Assembly (NCBI RefSeq): GCF_021696945.1
Contig: NZ_JACYHE010000019.1
Location: 19,956-83,955, forward strand
Reading direction: 5' to 3'
Source: Streptomyces sp. JJ36
GTDB lineage: Bacteria; Actinomycetota; Actinomycetes; Streptomycetales; Streptomycetaceae
DNA: 64,000 nucleotides
Each line of letters begins with the position of its first letter. The first letter of the stretch is position 1. The notes beneath the pieces were generated by a model. That model worked only from the letters and a program-made list of their open reading frames with translations, was not told the origin of the DNA and searched no databases. Positions 21,901 to 31,097 of this stretch are shown here, in pieces. The position numbers were made by a program, and so were the translations under genes.

Positions 21901-22472
21901 TTGGCGGAGAAGATGTCCTTGTCGGAGGTCTTGTCGATCGAGCTGTCGAAGTAGACACCCGGCGAGCGGACGAGCTGCGAGACCACGACACGCTCGGTGC
22001 CGTTGATCACGAAGGTGCCCTTGTTGGTCATGAGCGGGAAGTCGCCCATGAAGACCGTCTGGGACTTGATCTCGCCGGTCTCGTTGTTGGTGAACTCGGC
22101 GGTGACGAAGAGCGGGGCCGCGTAGGTGAAGTCGCGCTCCTTGCACTCGTCGATGGAGTTCTTCGGCGGCTCGAAGCGGTGATCGCGGAAGGTCAGCGAC
22201 ATCGACCCGGAGAAGTCCTCGATCGGGGAGATCTCCTCGAAGATCTCTTCCAGACCGGACTTGGTCGGGACGTCCTGACCACTGTCCAGCGCGGCCTCGA
22301 CGCGAGCCTTCCATGCATCGTTGCCGAGAAGCCAGTCGAAGGACTCGGTCTGGAGCGCAAGGAGGTTCGGAACCCCGAGAGGTTCCTTGATCTTCGCAAA
22401 GGAGATACGCAGCGGGGCGGTGCTGGCGCCGTTGTTCGAAATGGCGGTCGAGGCGTTGCGCGAGGCGGCCAA
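18987..22472 (-). CDS. rpoB: RNA polymerase beta subunit
   Basis: The beta subunit (1161 aa). The rifampicin region reads [20 protein letters not shown] and then RLSALGPGG; the commonly mutated Ser, Asp, His and Arg are intact, so no classical resistance allele is visible. The first Asn of the DQNNPLSG pattern I remember from Mycobacterium is Thr here. The TTG at 22472 (LAASRNAST) gives 1161 aa, as I recall for S. coelicolor; an ATG 13 codons upstream is in frame but adds unconserved sequence. A dedicated promoter lies ~90 nt upstream, after the rplL terminator. Confidence 0.98.
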   Translation of the reverse strand: MAASRNASTAISNNGASTAPLRISFAKIKEPLGVPNLLALQTESFDWLLGNDAWKARVEAALDSGQDVPTKSGLEEIFEEISPIEDFSGSMSLTFRDHRFEPPKNSIDECKERDFTYAAPLFVTAEFTNNETGEIKSQTVFMGDFPLMTNKGTFVINGTERVVVSQLVRSPGVYFDSSIDKTSDKDIFSAKIIPSRGAWLEMEIDKRDMVGVRIDRKRKQSVTVLLKALGWTNDQILEEFGQYESMRATLEKDHTQGQDDALLDIYRKLRPGEPPTREAAQTLLENLYFNPKRYDLAKVGRYKINKKLGGDEPLESGVLTNADVIATIKYLVKLHAGETEARSGEGDLIVVETDDIDHFGNRRLRNVGELIQNQVRTGLARMERVVRERMTTQDVEAITPQTLINIRPVVASIKEFFGTSQLSQFMDQTNPLSGLTHKRRLSALGPGGLSRERAGFEVRDVHPSHYGRMCPIETPEGPNIGLIGSLASYGRVNAFGFVETPYRKVVDGVVTDEVHYLTADEEDRFVIAQANAPLTEEMRFAEDRVLIRRRGGEVDLIPGDDVDYMDVSPRQMVSVATAMIPFLEHDDANRALMGSNMMRQAVPLIKTESPLVGTGMEYRCAVDAGDVIKAEKEGVVQEVSADYVTVANDDGTYTTYRIAKFSRSNQGTSFNQKVLVDEGDRVVVDQVLADGPSTEDGEMALGKNLLVAFMPWEGYNYEDAIILSQRLVQDDVLSSIHIEEHEVDARDTKLGPEEITRDIPNVSEEVLADLDERGIIRIGAEVEAGDILVGKVTPKGETELTPEERLLRAIFGEKAREVRDTSLKVPHGETGKVIGVRVFDREEGDELPPGVNQLVRVYVAQKRKITDGDKLAGRHGNKGVISKILPVEDMPFLEDGTPVDVILNPLGVPSRMNPGQVLEIHLGWLASQGWKVEGLDEEWKKRLAAIDAHEVEGGTNVATPVFDGAREDEIAGLFESTTPNRDGDRLVQPSGKARLFDGRSGEPFPDPISIGYMYILKLHHLVDDKLHARSTGPYSMITQQPLGGKAQFGGQRFGEMEVWALEAYGAAYALQELLTIKSDDVTGRVKVYEAIVKGENIPEPGIPESFKVLIKEMQSLCLNVEVLSSDGMSIEMRDTDEDVFRAAEELGIDLSRREPSSVEEV

Positions 22473-22564
22473 GAGGGGGTCCTTCCGAGGGCTCGGACTC
22501 ACTACGCGCATACCGGTGCCCCTGGTGACGGGCAGGGAGCAGCTAATAGGCAGCGCAAAGGGTC

Positions 22565-22593
22565 AGTGTAGCCACTAGGCCCACTGATGTCCA
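22565..22593 (-). promoter_or_regulatory. rpoB promoter
   Basis: Minus-strand TGGACA (22588-22593) and TACACT (22565-22570) with a 17-nt spacer form a good HrdB-type promoter. Transcription would start near 22558, 86 nt before the TTG start. Together with the terminator at 22871-22904 this lets rpoBC be expressed partly apart from rplJL. Nothing else coding was recognised in 22473-23028. Confidence 0.7.
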
Positions 22594-22870
22594 GAGCGGA
22601 ATCCCGGAGACTGGCGCAGTGCCACTCTCCCCCTCTCGATCTGCTGTGTTAGGCGACAACCTACGCGAGAAGTGCCGCACGCACTGCCCACGCTGCCGAC
22701 GCATGTCGATGCTTCCCGCTTCGCCCGCGATCCATGCCTCGGAACCTGGATCGATGTGACGACGCGTCCCGAGAATTACGCGCTGCGTGCCATTCGTCAA
22801 GGCCCCCAGGACAGCGAAGATCACCATACCCGCCCGTCCCGGCGGGGCAAGGAAGCCGTCACCGGACGAC

Positions 22871-22904
22871 GGAGGGCGGTCACCCGCACGGGTGACCGCC
22901 CTCC
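22871..22904 (-). terminator. Attenuator/terminator between rplL and rpoB
   Basis: A perfect 15-bp stem (GGAGGGCGGTCACCC with its complement) closes on a GCAC loop, 125 nt after the rplL stop. It probably gives partial termination, a known way to make far more L7/L12 than RNA polymerase. Confidence 0.8.
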
Positions 22905-23028
22905 GGTACGGCTCTGCCACGTGGGTCATCCGACCCCGTGAGTGACCAGTGTCACGGCGCTTCCCCGCCCGGGCGGGGGCAGCGGTCCGCGACACGCGGC
23001 CCGCACTCGCTTCGCGTGTGCGTACGCG

Positions 23029-23421
23029 TCACTTGACCTCGACGGAGGCGCCGGCGCCCTCGAGGGACTCCTTGGCCTTGTCCGCGGCGTCCTTGGCGAC
23101 CTTCTCGAGGACCGGCTTCGGGGTGCCGTCCACGAGCTCCTTGGCCTCCTTCAGACCCAGCGAGGTCAGCTCCCGCACGACCTTGATGACCTGGATCTTC
23201 TTGTCGCCCGCACCGGTGAGGATGACGTCGAACTCGTCCTGCTCCTCCTCGGCGGCGGCACCCTCGCCACCGCCCTGGCCCGGGGCGGCCACGACGGCGG
23301 CGGCCGGCGCGGCGGCCTCGACGTCGAAGCGGTCCTCGAACTTCTTCACGAAGTCGGAGAGCTCGACGAGGGTCATCTCCTCGAACTGCGCGAGCAGCTC
23401 GTCCTGGCTGAGCTTCGCCAT
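23029..23421 (-). CDS. rplL: 50S ribosomal protein L7/L12
   Basis: L7/L12 (130 aa), the multicopy stalk protein that recruits and activates translational GTPases. It has the N-terminal dimerisation domain ([20 protein letters not shown]), an Ala/Gly-rich hinge (~residues 36-60) and the C-terminal domain with [20 protein letters not shown]. The acidic stretch EEEQDEFDV precedes that domain. It begins 105 nt after rplJ and is followed by a strong hairpin before rpoB. Confidence 0.98.
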   Translation of the reverse strand: MAKLSQDELLAQFEEMTLVELSDFVKKFEDRFDVEAAAPAAAVVAAPGQGGGEGAAAEEEQDEFDVILTGAGDKKIQVIKVVRELTSLGLKEAKELVDGTPKPVLEKVAKDAADKAKESLEGAGASVEVK

Positions 23422-23526
23422 GGTGGCGGTCCTTCCACTAGATCGGCTGGTGCCGGATGTCGTACATGTCGGCGGGCGTACTCGGGCCCGCTGCGACCGG
23501 GCGGAACGGCGCGGTGGGAACCGTGC

Positions 23527-24096
23527 CTACTCCGACTCGGCCTCGGCGGGAGCCGGCGTACCGGCACCGCCCTGCTCGCGCTTGTCGCGAAGCGCGTCCG
23601 CGGTGCGGACCATCTTCGACAGCGGGGCCTGGAAGGTCGCCGCGGCCTTGGCCATGGACGCCTTCATGCCGCCGGCAAGCTTGCTGAGCAGCACCTCGCG
23701 GGACTCGAGGTCCGCGAGCTTGTTGATGTCGACGGCCGTCATCGGGCTGCCGTCGACGATGCCGCCCTTGATCACGAGGGCGGGGTGGGCCTTCGCGAAG
23801 TCACGCAGACCCTTCGCCGCCTCGACCGGGTCGCCGGTCACGAAGGCGACGGCCGACGAGCCGGTGAAGTACTCGTCGAGCTCGTTGATCCCGGCCTCAT
23901 TGGCCGCGATCTTGGTGAGCGTGTTCTTCACGATGCGGTACTGGGCGTTCCCACCGAGCGAACGGCGCAGGTCCTTGAGCTGCGCCACGGTGAGACCGGT
24001 GTACGCGGTCACGACGGCCGCGCTGGAGTTGTGGAACTTGTCCGTCATCTCCTCGACGGCGGCGACCTTGTCAGGGGCGACCCGCTCCCTGGCCAT
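23527..24096 (-). CDS. rplJ: 50S ribosomal protein L10
   Basis: L10 (189 aa) anchors L7/L12 dimers to the ribosomal stalk base. It starts [20 protein letters not shown] and contains the RNA-binding [20 protein letters not shown] region; the C-terminal helix that binds L12 dimers is followed by an Ala/Glu-rich tail. It is the first gene after a long leader that probably serves as an L10-binding autoregulatory site. L10-L12 complexes repress translation from such leaders in many bacteria. Confidence 0.98.
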   Translation of the reverse strand: MARERVAPDKVAAVEEMTDKFHNSSAAVVTAYTGLTVAQLKDLRRSLGGNAQYRIVKNTLTKIAANEAGINELDEYFTGSSAVAFVTGDPVEAAKGLRDFAKAHPALVIKGGIVDGSPMTAVDINKLADLESREVLLSKLAGGMKASMAKAAATFQAPLSKMVRTADALRDKREQGGAGTPAPAEAESE

Positions 24097-24317
24097 GAGC
24101 CTCGGCCTCCTTCCGGGTGTTCAGGACCGCACGGAAGGGGCTGTGAACGACGAAACGCCCCGGCGCAGGCGCACGGGGCGAGGCTCGACCGGACAGGCCG
24201 CACGGGCCTCCTCCGGGAGCTCTTCCGGTCACCTGCGCAGGTCGTCCGCCGCGAGCGGAACCTTCGGCCGCTGCACCCTCTGCACGGGCGCACCGGCGAC
24301 CAGCGGTCTTTGGCTAC
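24097..24317 (-). promoter_or_regulatory. rplJL 5' leader (probable L10 autoregulatory leader)
   Basis: About 220 nt separate the predicted start site (~24317) from the rplJ ATG. The segment holds several inverted repeats, including GCCCCG/CGGGGC pairings near 24155-24180 and CCGGGAG/CTTCCGG near 24214-24230, fitting a folded L10 leader. The class is inferred from position and length; I did not derive the full fold. Confidence 0.55.
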
Positions 24318-24323
24318 CCCAGG

Positions 24324-24352
24324 AGAATACGCGAGCGGGCCCGGGCCGCCAA
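24324..24352 (-). promoter_or_regulatory. rplJ promoter
   Basis: Minus-strand TTGGCG (24347-24352) and TATTCT (24324-24329) with a 17-nt spacer make a good HrdB-type promoter for rplJL(-rpoBC). Confidence 0.65.
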
Positions 24353-24410
24353 ATCCGGTCCCGGGCCCGCCCGCGCCGCCGGTGCCCGGCAGGCCCGGTC
24401 GGCAGGTCCG

Positions 24411-25289
24411 TCAGCTCAGCTCGGTGAAGTCCACCCAGTCGCTCTCGGCCGGCGCCTCGACGGTGACCGCGGTGCCGTAGTCCGAGTAGTAGACCGTCGA
24501 GTCGAAGTCGGTGCCGCTGGTGCTGTCGGCCTTCTCCCGCTTCTTCACCAGCAGGTCGTCCTCGTCGATCCAGAGGTCGATGGTCTCCTTCTCCATGCCC
24601 ATCGTCTCGAGCTGGTCCTGGAGGGCCTGCAGGTCCGCCTCGGAGAGGTCCTGGGACTGCATCCGGGCCAGCTCGGCGACCTTGAAGCTGCCGCGGTAGT
24701 GGGTGGTCTGCTCGCCGCGCACGGTCTCCGTGCCGACCTTCTTCACCTCGCCGGTGGCCAGCAGCAGGTCCACGGAGCGCGACGGGTTGTTGTTCTGGAG
24801 CTGGTCCTTCATGAAGGCGCCGGCCGGGCCCAGCTTCTCCGCCAGCTTGTCGTAGTCGTACTTGATCCAGTGCGCGCCGCCGCCCGCGGTGGAGGCGAAC
24901 TCGTCGCCCATGTTCACGTAGTAGGCGTCCTCGAGGTAGCGCGTCGGCGTCGGCTTGCCGTCGACCGGGCTGCCCGCGACGATGCCGCCCCGCTGGACGA
25001 CCGACATCTCGCCGGTCATCCCGCCGCCGGACCAGTCCATGGCGCCTTCCATGGTGGTCGTCTGCTCGCCCCGCGGGGTGCCCTGTGTCGTGGTGCCCTC
25101 GACGGCCGCGGACTTCTGCTCGTCCGTGCTGTCCGAGGCCTTCTGCAGCGCCGCGATGGGCGAGAGCGAGTCGACCCGGTCCGAGCCCCCTCCGTCGCCG
25201 TCGCCGCCGCTCTTCTCGCTGCCGCAGGCGGTCAGGCCGGCCGTCAGCAGCACTCCCGCCGCCACCGCGACGATGCGGGTCCTGTGCAC
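24411..25289 (-). CDS. Putative lipoprotein (LppX/LprG-like)
   Basis: A ~292-residue exported lipoprotein. The signal peptide RTRIVAVAAGVLLTAGLTAC ends in a lipobox (LTAC) and is followed by a Gly/Asp/Ser-rich linker. The mature part, with repeated short beta strands such as MEGAMDWSGGGMTGEMSVVQ and an ETVRGEQTTHYRGSFKVAEL segment, resembles the actinobacterial LppX/LprG fold that binds lipids. Streptomyces commonly has a lipoprotein at this site between rplA and rplJ. GTG at 25289 was chosen because GGGGGG lies 5-6 nt upstream; an ATG four codons earlier is the alternative. The cargo is unknown. Confidence 0.75.
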   Translation of the reverse strand: MHRTRIVAVAAGVLLTAGLTACGSEKSGGDGDGGGSDRVDSLSPIAALQKASDSTDEQKSAAVEGTTTQGTPRGEQTTTMEGAMDWSGGGMTGEMSVVQRGGIVAGSPVDGKPTPTRYLEDAYYVNMGDEFASTAGGGAHWIKYDYDKLAEKLGPAGAFMKDQLQNNNPSRSVDLLLATGEVKKVGTETVRGEQTTHYRGSFKVAELARMQSQDLSEADLQALQDQLETMGMEKETIDLWIDEDDLLVKKREKADSTSGTDFDSTVYYSDYGTAVTVEAPAESDWVDFTELS

Positions 25290-25316
25290 GAGTCCCCCCA
25301 TGATGATCGTATTGTC

Positions 25317-25334
25317 CCGGCACTTGTGTGCCGG
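25317..25334. promoter_or_regulatory. Inverted repeat upstream of the lipoprotein gene
   Basis: CCGGCAC and GTGCCGG flank a 4-nt AT-rich loop, 28 nt before the lipoprotein GTG, beside a possible -10 (TACGAT on the minus strand, ~25305-25310). It could be an operator or the base of a leader hairpin. Confidence 0.35.
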
Positions 25335-25414
25335 TACGACTGTAGCGGGTCCCCCTCCGCCGCCGCCGGGAGCGCCCGGTGCACGCCCCGCCGCGCGGGG
25401 TGCGCGACGCGTAC

Positions 25415-25454
25415 GGGCCGGTCCCCGCCCTCCGGGGAGAGCGGGGACCGGCCC
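25415..25454 (-). terminator. Terminator of the rplKA transcript
   Basis: GGGCCGGTCCCCGC (25415-25428) pairs perfectly with 25441-25454 over 14 bp with a 12-nt loop, 50 nt after the rplA stop. Confidence 0.75.
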
Positions 25455-25504
25455 ATGGTGCGCGCGGGCGTACGCCCCCGTCGGAGCGTACGGCCGCCGG
25501 CGTC

Positions 25505-26227
25505 TCAGACGGCCGCGGGGTCCTCCTCCACGAGGAGGTTGCGGGTGCGGTTGCCGTCCACCGGGATGCCGGGGCCCATCGTGGTGGTGATGGTGGCCTT
25601 CTTCACGTACCGGCCCTTGGCGGCCGACGGCTTCAGCCGGACGACCTCGTCCAGGGCGGCGGCGTAGTTCTCCACGAGCTGGGCGTCCTCGAAGGAGGTC
25701 TTGCCGATGATGAAGTGGAGGTTCGCGTGCTTGTCGACGCGGAACTCGATCTTGCCGCCCTTGATGTCCGTGACGGCCTTGGCCACGTCCGGGGTGACGG
25801 TGCCGGTCTTCGGGTTCGGCATCAGGCCACGCGGACCGAGCACCCGGCCGAGGCGGCCGACCTTGCCCATCAGGTCCGGGGTGGCCACCACGGCGTCGAA
25901 GTCGAGCCGGCCCTTGGAGACCTCGTCGATCAGTTCGTCGGAGCCGACGATGTCGGCGCCCGCGGCTTCCGCGGCCGCTGCACGGTCGCCGGTCGCGAAG
26001 ACCAGGACCCGGGCGGTCTTACCGGTGCCGTGCGGGAGGTTCACGGTGCCGCGGACCATCTGGTCCGCCTTGCGCGGGTCGACACCCAGACGCAGGGCGA
26101 CCTCGACGGTCGCGTCGAACGAGGCCGTGGAGGTCTCCTTGGCCAGCCGGACCGCCTCGAGCGGGGCGTAGAGCTTCGCCCGGTCGACCTTGGCGTCCGC
26201 GCTGCGGAGGTTCTTGCTGCGCTTCAC
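25505..26227 (-). CDS. rplA: 50S ribosomal protein L1
   Basis: L1 (240 aa) forms the mobile L1 stalk that moves E-site tRNA and, in many bacteria, represses its own rplK-rplA mRNA. Conserved parts include [19 protein letters not shown], the [19 protein letters not shown] motif and [14 protein letters not shown]. The GTG at 26227 follows AGGAG with 5-nt spacing and gives the normal length; the open frame upstream is not conserved. It lies 106 nt after rplK. Confidence 0.98.
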   Translation of the reverse strand: MKRSKNLRSADAKVDRAKLYAPLEAVRLAKETSTASFDATVEVALRLGVDPRKADQMVRGTVNLPHGTGKTARVLVFATGDRAAAAEAAGADIVGSDELIDEVSKGRLDFDAVVATPDLMGKVGRLGRVLGPRGLMPNPKTGTVTPDVAKAVTDIKGGKIEFRVDKHANLHFIIGKTSFEDAQLVENYAAALDEVVRLKPSAAKGRYVKKATITTTMGPGIPVDGNRTRNLLVEEDPAAV

Positions 26228-26333
26228 TGCTGCTCCTGCTGGTGAGATTCGGAGTCGTGGTACGGGCCGCGCAGGGCCCTCCCACGGGGGCGAGGCTGGC
26301 ACCACCGGCTGCCCGGGGTGCGCGACCGCGAGG

Positions 26334-26768
26334 TCAGCCCTCGATCGTGACGCCCATGGAACGGGCCGTACCGGCGATGATCTTCTCCGCCTGGTCCAGG
26401 TCGTTCGCGTTGAGGTCGGGCATCTTGGTCGTGGCGATCTCGCGCACCTGCTCGCGCGTGACCTTGCCGACCTTGGTGGAGTGCGGCGTACCGGAGCCCT
26501 TCTCCAGGCCGGCGGCCTTGAGGATCATCTTGGCGGCCGGCGGCGTCTTGGTGACGAAGTCGAAGGAGCGGTCCTCGTAGACCGTGATCTCCACCGGGAT
26601 GACCCACCCGCGCTGCGACTCCGTCGCGGCGTTGTAGGCCTTGCAGAACTCCATGATGTTGACGCCGTGCTGACCCAGCGCCGGGCCGACCGGCGGAGCC
26701 GGGTTCGCCGCACCGGCCTGGATCTGGAGCTTGATCAGCCCCGCGACCTTCTTCTTCTTGGGAGGCAT
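26334..26768 (-). CDS. rplK: 50S ribosomal protein L11
   Basis: L11 (144 aa) binds the GTPase-associated 23S rRNA region; it is the site of thiopeptide action and is needed for RelA-type stringent signalling. The start [19 protein letters not shown] with the Pro-rich motif [20 protein letters not shown] is diagnostic, as is the [21 protein letters not shown]-terminal domain. Unlike the usual secE-nusG-rplK-rplA order, an oxidase/hydrolase pair separates it from nusG, so it needs its own promoter in 26769-26974; a TTGACC box (26909-26914) is present without a clear -10. Confidence 0.98.
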   Translation of the reverse strand: MPPKKKKVAGLIKLQIQAGAANPAPPVGPALGQHGVNIMEFCKAYNAATESQRGWVIPVEITVYEDRSFDFVTKTPPAAKMILKAAGLEKGSGTPHSTKVGKVTREQVREIATTKMPDLNANDLDQAEKIIAGTARSMGVTIEG

Positions 26769-26974
26769 GCTCTCTCCGGGTCCTAGTGAGAGGTTCTTCC
26801 GCCTCCGCCGGCGACACCGGCGCGCATCGGCGCGTCCGGTCTGGTCAGCCGGATGGAGGCATACCGCACCACGATAGCCGGTACCGTCGCGAGTCCCGTA
26901 ACCGGGCAGGTCAAGGCCGGTCCGGGACGGGCCGCCCGGGTCCGGCACCGGTGCGGGCGGCCGGGTCCGCGGGC

Positions 26975-28420
26975 TCAGCGCCCGGGGCGGATGTTCGCGT
27001 TGCGGTGGAACAGGTTACCGGGGTCGTACGCCGCCTTGACCGCCGCCAGCCGCTCGTAGTTCCGGCCGTAGCCCTCCCGCAGGAGCTGCTCACCCTCCTC
27101 CAGGAAGCCGGGGAAGTTGAGATAGACGCCGCCGGTGGAGAAACGACGCAGGCCGGTGAAGGTGTCCCGGACCCATGCCACGTTCCGCTCCGTGTCGGCC
27201 GGGCGGTCCCAGTTCCCCTCGATGCCGAACAGCAGGGGCGCGCGGCGGTTGGCGAACGCGGTCTCCTCCTCGCCGACCCGCGCCATCGCCCCACCCTGGA
27301 ACCAGACGTCGATGGTGGAGGCCGGCGAGGGCGCCACGGCGGCGCGCTCCGTGAGGTACCCGATCAGCTCGTCGCCGAGGCCGGGCGTGTTCACGGACTT
27401 CCAGTAGTACAGCCCACCGTCCGGGTAGTCGCCGTCCAGGAACCGCTGGGCCCGGGTCCAGTCCGTGATCTCACTGAGGTCGCAGAGCGGCTCGGCGACC
27501 TCCCGGAGCGGCCGGAGCGCGCGCTCCCCCGCCTCGCCCGCCGTCGCGCCCGCCTCCGGGAACACCGCCAGGACGGCCGCGAAGGGCTCCCCGTGCACCT
27601 CCGCCGGGAACTCCCCGGCCTCGGGTATCCGGCCGAGCACGGCCAGCGGCCCCGCCTCGCCGGGCACCTCCGCGACGTACCGCTCGCAGGCCCGCAGCAC
27701 CTCCCGCACCCGCGCCAGCGGGTAGAACACCTGACACAGGAAGACGCGGGGCCCCACCGGGTGGGCACGGAAGGTGAACGAGGTCACCACGCCGAAGTTC
27801 CCGCCGCCCCCGCGGAGCGCCCAGAAGAGGTCCCGGTGCTCCTCCGCGCTCGCCGTCACCACGGCGCCGTCGGCGGTGACGACCCGGGCGGACAGCAGAT
27901 TGTCGCAGCTCAGACCGTACTTGCGCCGAAGCCAGCCGATGCCCCCGGAGAGCGTGAGCCCGGCGATTCCGGTCTCCGAGACCACGCCCAGCGGTACGGC
28001 CAGCCCGTGCCGCTGCGTGGCGGCGTCGACGTCACCCAGGGTGCACCCGCCCTGCGCCCGGACGGTGGCCCGGGCGGGGTCGGTCCCGACCTCCCGCATC
28101 TCCGAGAGGTCGACCACCAGCCCGCCGTCGCTGACGGCATGGCCGGCCACCCCGTGCCCGCCGCCGCGCACGGCCGGCGCCAGACCGGTGTCGCGGGCGA
28201 ACGCGACGGCTTCGGCCACGTCGCTCTCGTCGCGGCACCGGGCGACGAGCGCGGGCCGCCGGTCGATCAAGCCGTTCCAGACCGTGCGCACCCGCTCGTA
28301 CTCCCGGTCTCCGGGCTGCACCAGCCGCCCGTGCAGCCGACCGGAGAAGCGGTCCAGGTCGGGGCGGGGCGGAGTCGCGTGGGCAGTGGCTCCGCCGAGC
28401 CCTCCAGCGGTCTCGTTCAT
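26975..28420 (-). CDS. FAD-linked oxidase (BBE/PCMH family)
   Basis: A 481-residue flavoprotein. The PCMH-type FAD domain (residues ~45-215) contains [12 protein letters not shown], whose His is the usual covalent FAD anchor, and [20 protein letters not shown]. The C-terminal berberine-bridge element reads [20 protein letters not shown]. The second cysteinyl link of BBE/GOOX enzymes seems absent: the matching stretch is [10 protein letters not shown] with Ser where Cys would sit, so single-link FAD is likely. It may oxidise a sugar, alcohol or amine and make H2O2. Residues 1-20 look like a poor signal peptide, so it is probably cytoplasmic. It diverges from an alpha/beta hydrolase and is inserted between nusG and rplK. 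Confidence 0.85.
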   Translation of the reverse strand: MNETAGGLGGATAHATPPRPDLDRFSGRLHGRLVQPGDREYERVRTVWNGLIDRRPALVARCRDESDVAEAVAFARDTGLAPAVRGGGHGVAGHAVSDGGLVVDLSEMREVGTDPARATVRAQGGCTLGDVDAATQRHGLAVPLGVVSETGIAGLTLSGGIGWLRRKYGLSCDNLLSARVVTADGAVVTASAEEHRDLFWALRGGGGNFGVVTSFTFRAHPVGPRVFLCQVFYPLARVREVLRACERYVAEVPGEAGPLAVLGRIPEAGEFPAEVHGEPFAAVLAVFPEAGATAGEAGERALRPLREVAEPLCDLSEITDWTRAQRFLDGDYPDGGLYYWKSVNTPGLGDELIGYLTERAAVAPSPASTIDVWFQGGAMARVGEEETAFANRRAPLLFGIEGNWDRPADTERNVAWVRDTFTGLRRFSTGGVYLNFPGFLEEGEQLLREGYGRNYERLAAVKAAYDPGNLFHRNANIRPGR

Positions 28421-28495
28421 GGCGCCCGCCTCCCGTTCACGGCGCTCGCCTCCCCTCCCAGCATCACGCCGCACGGCCGGGGACGCCATCCGGCC

Positions 28496-28522
28496 GCCCG
28501 CGGGTCGGACCGCCCCGCGGGC
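28496..28522. promoter_or_regulatory. Inverted repeat in the oxidase/hydrolase divergent promoter
   Basis: GCCCGCGGG (28496-28504) and CCCGCGGGC (28514-28522) form a 9-bp dyad with a 9-nt centre, midway between the two divergent starts (28420 and 28601). It could be a shared operator, though GC-rich dyads are frequent here. Confidence 0.35.
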
Positions 28523-28600
28523 GGACCACCGCGCCCTGTGCCACGGTGGGAGAGCCCGGCCCACGGGCGCGGGCAGGGCGATCCGTGCGGGAGGCCGGCC

Positions 28601-29413
28601 ATGGGAGACCTGCTCACCACCGACCGGGGGGCGTTCTGGGCGGAACGCCGGGGCGACGGCCCCGACGTCCTGCTCGTCGCCGGGCTCTCCGACCCGGCCG
28701 AGGTCTGGCGGGAACAACTCGACGGACTCGCCGGCCGCTACCGGCTCACCGCCTTCGACAACCGCGGCAGCGGGCGTACGCCGCTCCCCGACGGCCCCCT
28801 GACGGTGCCCGGGATGGCCGACGACGCGGCTGCGGTGCTACGCGCGCTGCAGGTCCCCGCCGCCCATGTCACCGGGTTCTCGGGCGGCAGCTCCGTCGCG
28901 CAGGAACTGGCGCTGCGCCACCCTCCGCTGGTCCGCAGCCTCGTCCTGACCAGCGCCTGGGCCCGCGCCGATGCCTACTTCCGGGCGATGACGGGCTTCT
29001 GGCACTGGATGGCCGAGTACGCCCCCGACGAACGCGCCATGCTGGAGGCGTTCCTGTTGTGGATCTACACGCCGCGTGCGCACGCCGACGGAACCGTCGA
29101 CCGGTTCGTCGAGGAGACGCTCGCCTTCCCGCACCCGCAGTCCGTCGAGGCGTTCCAGCGCCAGCTCGCCGCGTTCCGGGCGCACGACACCCTCGACCGG
29201 CTGGCGGAGATCACCGCGCCGACCCTGGTGCTGTCCGGTGAGGTGGACCTCGTCGCCCCGCCGCGCCTGGGCCGCGTCGTCGCCGAGGCGATCCCGGGCG
29301 CGCGCTTCGAAATGCTGCCCGGGGAGGCGCATCAGCCGTTCCAGGAGGTCCCCGGCGTCTTCAACGCCCGGGTCGACGCCTTCTGGCAGGAGGTCGAGTC
29401 CCAGCGGGCATGA
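28601..29413 (+). CDS. Alpha/beta hydrolase
   Basis: A 270-residue alpha/beta-hydrolase-fold protein. The nucleophile elbow is GFSGGSSVAQ, the acid lies in LVLSGEVDLVAPP and the catalytic His in PGEAHQPFQEVP; TAFDNRGSGRTPLP is the oxyanion-side loop. It is a soluble esterase/lipase/peroxidase-type enzyme with unknown substrate. ATG 28601 follows GGGAGG at good spacing. It is divergent from the FAD oxidase and probably shares its regulation; together they look like a small accessory cassette. A 9-bp stem terminator follows at once. Confidence 0.85.
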   Translation: MGDLLTTDRGAFWAERRGDGPDVLLVAGLSDPAEVWREQLDGLAGRYRLTAFDNRGSGRTPLPDGPLTVPGMADDAAAVLRALQVPAAHVTGFSGGSSVAQELALRHPPLVRSLVLTSAWARADAYFRAMTGFWHWMAEYAPDERAMLEAFLLWIYTPRAHADGTVDRFVEETLAFPHPQSVEAFQRQLAAFRAHDTLDRLAEITAPTLVLSGEVDLVAPPRLGRVVAEAIPGARFEMLPGEAHQPFQEVPGVFNARVDAFWQEVESQRA

Positions 29414-29416
29414 CAG

Positions 29417-29452
29417 AGCCCCTGAGCAGCGCTGCGGCGCTGGTCAGGGGCT
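29417..29452. terminator. Bidirectional terminator between hydrolase and nusG
   Basis: AGCCCCTGA (29417-29425) pairs with TCAGGGGCT (29444-29452), with an inner CAGCGC/GCGCTG stem extending the hairpin. It stands between convergent genes. Confidence 0.75.
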
Positions 29453-29471
29453 GTGTCGGGGCGCGGGGCGC

Positions 29472-30368
29472 CTAGTTCTTCTGGATCTGGTCGAAGCTGA
29501 GCTCGACCGGGGTCTCGCGGCCGAAGATCTCGACCAGGCCCTTGACCTTCTTCGAGTCCGGGTTGATCTCGTTGATGGTGGCCTGGAGCGTGGCGAACGG
29601 GCCGTCGGTGACGGTGACCGAGTCGCCGACCTCGAAGTCGAGCACCTGAACCTCGACCTTGCGGCCGGGGCCGCCCGCGGGCTTCCCCTCCTCGTCGGCG
29701 GCCGCCGCCTTCGCGGCCTTCTCCTCGGCCTCCGGGGCGAGCATCTTGACGATCTCGTCCAGGGTCAGCGGGTACGGGTCGTAGGCGTTGCCGACGAAGC
29801 CGGTGACGCCCGGGGTGTTCCGCACCACGCCCCAGGACTCGTTCGTCAGGTCCATGCGGACCAGGACGTAGCCCGGGAGCTTGTTCTGCCGCACGGTGCG
29901 GCGGTCGCCGTTCTTGATCTGGACGACCTCCTCCTGCGGCACCTCGGCCTGGAAGATGTAGTCCTCGACGTTGAGCGAGACGGCGCGCTGCTCGAGGTTG
30001 GTCTTCACGCGGTTCTCGTAACCCGCGTAGGTGTGGATCACGTACCACTCGCCGGGCAGGAAGCGCAGCTCCTCACGGAGCTGGGCGACCGGGTCGACCG
30101 TCTCCTCCTCGGCCTCCTCGGCCTCGGTGGTCTCCTCCGGGGTGCCCTCGGGCTCCCCGGGTGCGGCACCGGCCTCCGCCGGCTCGCCCGCGGCGGGCTC
30201 CCCGGCCTCCTCGGCCTCCGTGGCGGTGGCCCCCTCGGCCGGGCCGCCCGCGGCGGCGTCGGCAGCTTCCGCCTGGGCGACGCTGTCGTCCGCGGTCTCG
30301 AAGAGGCCGCGCGCGGTGTCGTCGCCCTCGGCGGGCTCGACGGCGTCGTTCAGGTTCGGGTCAGACAC
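29472..30368 (-). CDS. nusG: Transcription elongation/antitermination factor NusG
   Basis: NusG (298 aa) binds RNA polymerase, modulates pausing and couples to S10. The first ~105 residues form a long acidic, Ala/Glu-rich, probably disordered extension typical of Streptomyces. The NGN domain starts near [20 protein letters not shown], is interrupted by a charged linker ([19 protein letters not shown]) and the KOW domain follows ([20 protein letters not shown]). GTG at 30368 ([15 protein letters not shown]) matches remembered Streptomyces NusG starts. It follows secE by 88 nt. The normal neighbour rplK is displaced by the oxidase/hydrolase insertion. Confidence 0.97.
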   Translation of the reverse strand: MSDPNLNDAVEPAEGDDTARGLFETADDSVAQAEAADAAAGGPAEGATATEAEEAGEPAAGEPAEAGAAPGEPEGTPEETTEAEEAEEETVDPVAQLREELRFLPGEWYVIHTYAGYENRVKTNLEQRAVSLNVEDYIFQAEVPQEEVVQIKNGDRRTVRQNKLPGYVLVRMDLTNESWGVVRNTPGVTGFVGNAYDPYPLTLDEIVKMLAPEAEEKAAKAAAADEEGKPAGGPGRKVEVQVLDFEVGDSVTVTDGPFATLQATINEINPDSKKVKGLVEIFGRETPVELSFDQIQKN

Positions 30369-30456
30369 GGTGGCTGCTTCTTCCTGGCTTCTGGGGTCGA
30401 ACATGCGGTGGCCGCGCCGGCGCGGCTGCCGGCCGCGCGTACCTCCGCGAGGGATG

Positions 30457-30735
30457 TCAGCCGAAGACCCACTTCATGGCTTCGGTGAATCCATAGTCAA
30501 TCACGGTCACGAGCCCGATCATGACGGCGACGAAGATGATCACGACGGTGGTGTACGTGGTGAGCTGGTGCCGCGTGGGCCAGACGACCTTGCGCAGCTC
30601 CGCGACGATCTGCCGGTAGAACAGCGCGAGACGCCCGAACGGGCCCTTCTTGCCGCGCCTGCCACGCCCGGGCTTCTTGTCGTCCGAGGACCGTCCAGGC
30701 TCGGGGACCTCGGTAGTGTCCGTGATCTCCGTCAC
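30457..30735 (-). CDS. secE: Preprotein translocase subunit SecE
   Basis: SecE (92 aa) clamps the SecY channel. It has a charged cytoplasmic N-terminus, the conserved amphipathic [20 protein letters not shown] segment and one membrane helix ([20 protein letters not shown]). This single-TM form is normal for actinobacteria. It starts with GTG and lies between tRNA-Trp and nusG, the standard order. Confidence 0.96.
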   Translation of the reverse strand: MTEITDTTEVPEPGRSSDDKKPGRGRRGKKGPFGRLALFYRQIVAELRKVVWPTRHQLTTYTTVVIIFVAVMIGLVTVIDYGFTEAMKWVFG

Positions 30736-30842
30736 TCGTCCTCACCTGATCCGGATCGTTGCCCTGCGGCGCACGGGCCGGCCGCACGGCGATGCATCAG
30801 TTGTACGTACACAGGCACACACCTTGGCGACGATGTGTGAAG

Positions 30843-30915
30843 CAGGGCCGGAGGGACTTGAACCCCCAACCGCTGGTTTTGGAGACCAGTGCTCTTCCAA
30901 TTGAGCTACGACCCT
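30843..30915 (-). tRNA. tRNA-Trp (CCA)
   Basis: A 73-nt cloverleaf on the minus strand: acceptor AGGGTCG pairs with CGGCCCT (one T-G), the D arm has AGCTC, the anticodon loop in GGTCTCCAAAACC gives CCA, and the T arm has GGTTCAAGTCC. It precedes secE as in other actinomycetes. CCA is not encoded. Confidence 0.97.
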
Positions 30916-31097
30916 TTGCCGACGCCTCTCAACCTACCGCATCCGCGCCGCTGCGTGGAGTGCGCAGCGCGGAGCGACCGTTGGAGGCCGACGTCGTGAG
31001 AGTGTACGTGCTCGACGGCGCCCCGTCGAACACATAGGGCCGCCCGGCCCGGCGCACCCCGGTGCGGGTGCGGTGCCGGGTCTGCGAACATGCCTCC

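Noticed and set aside
26909..26914. TTGACC as the -35 of an rplK promoter
   Set aside because: No acceptable -10 lies 16-19 nt downstream, so I did not call a promoter.
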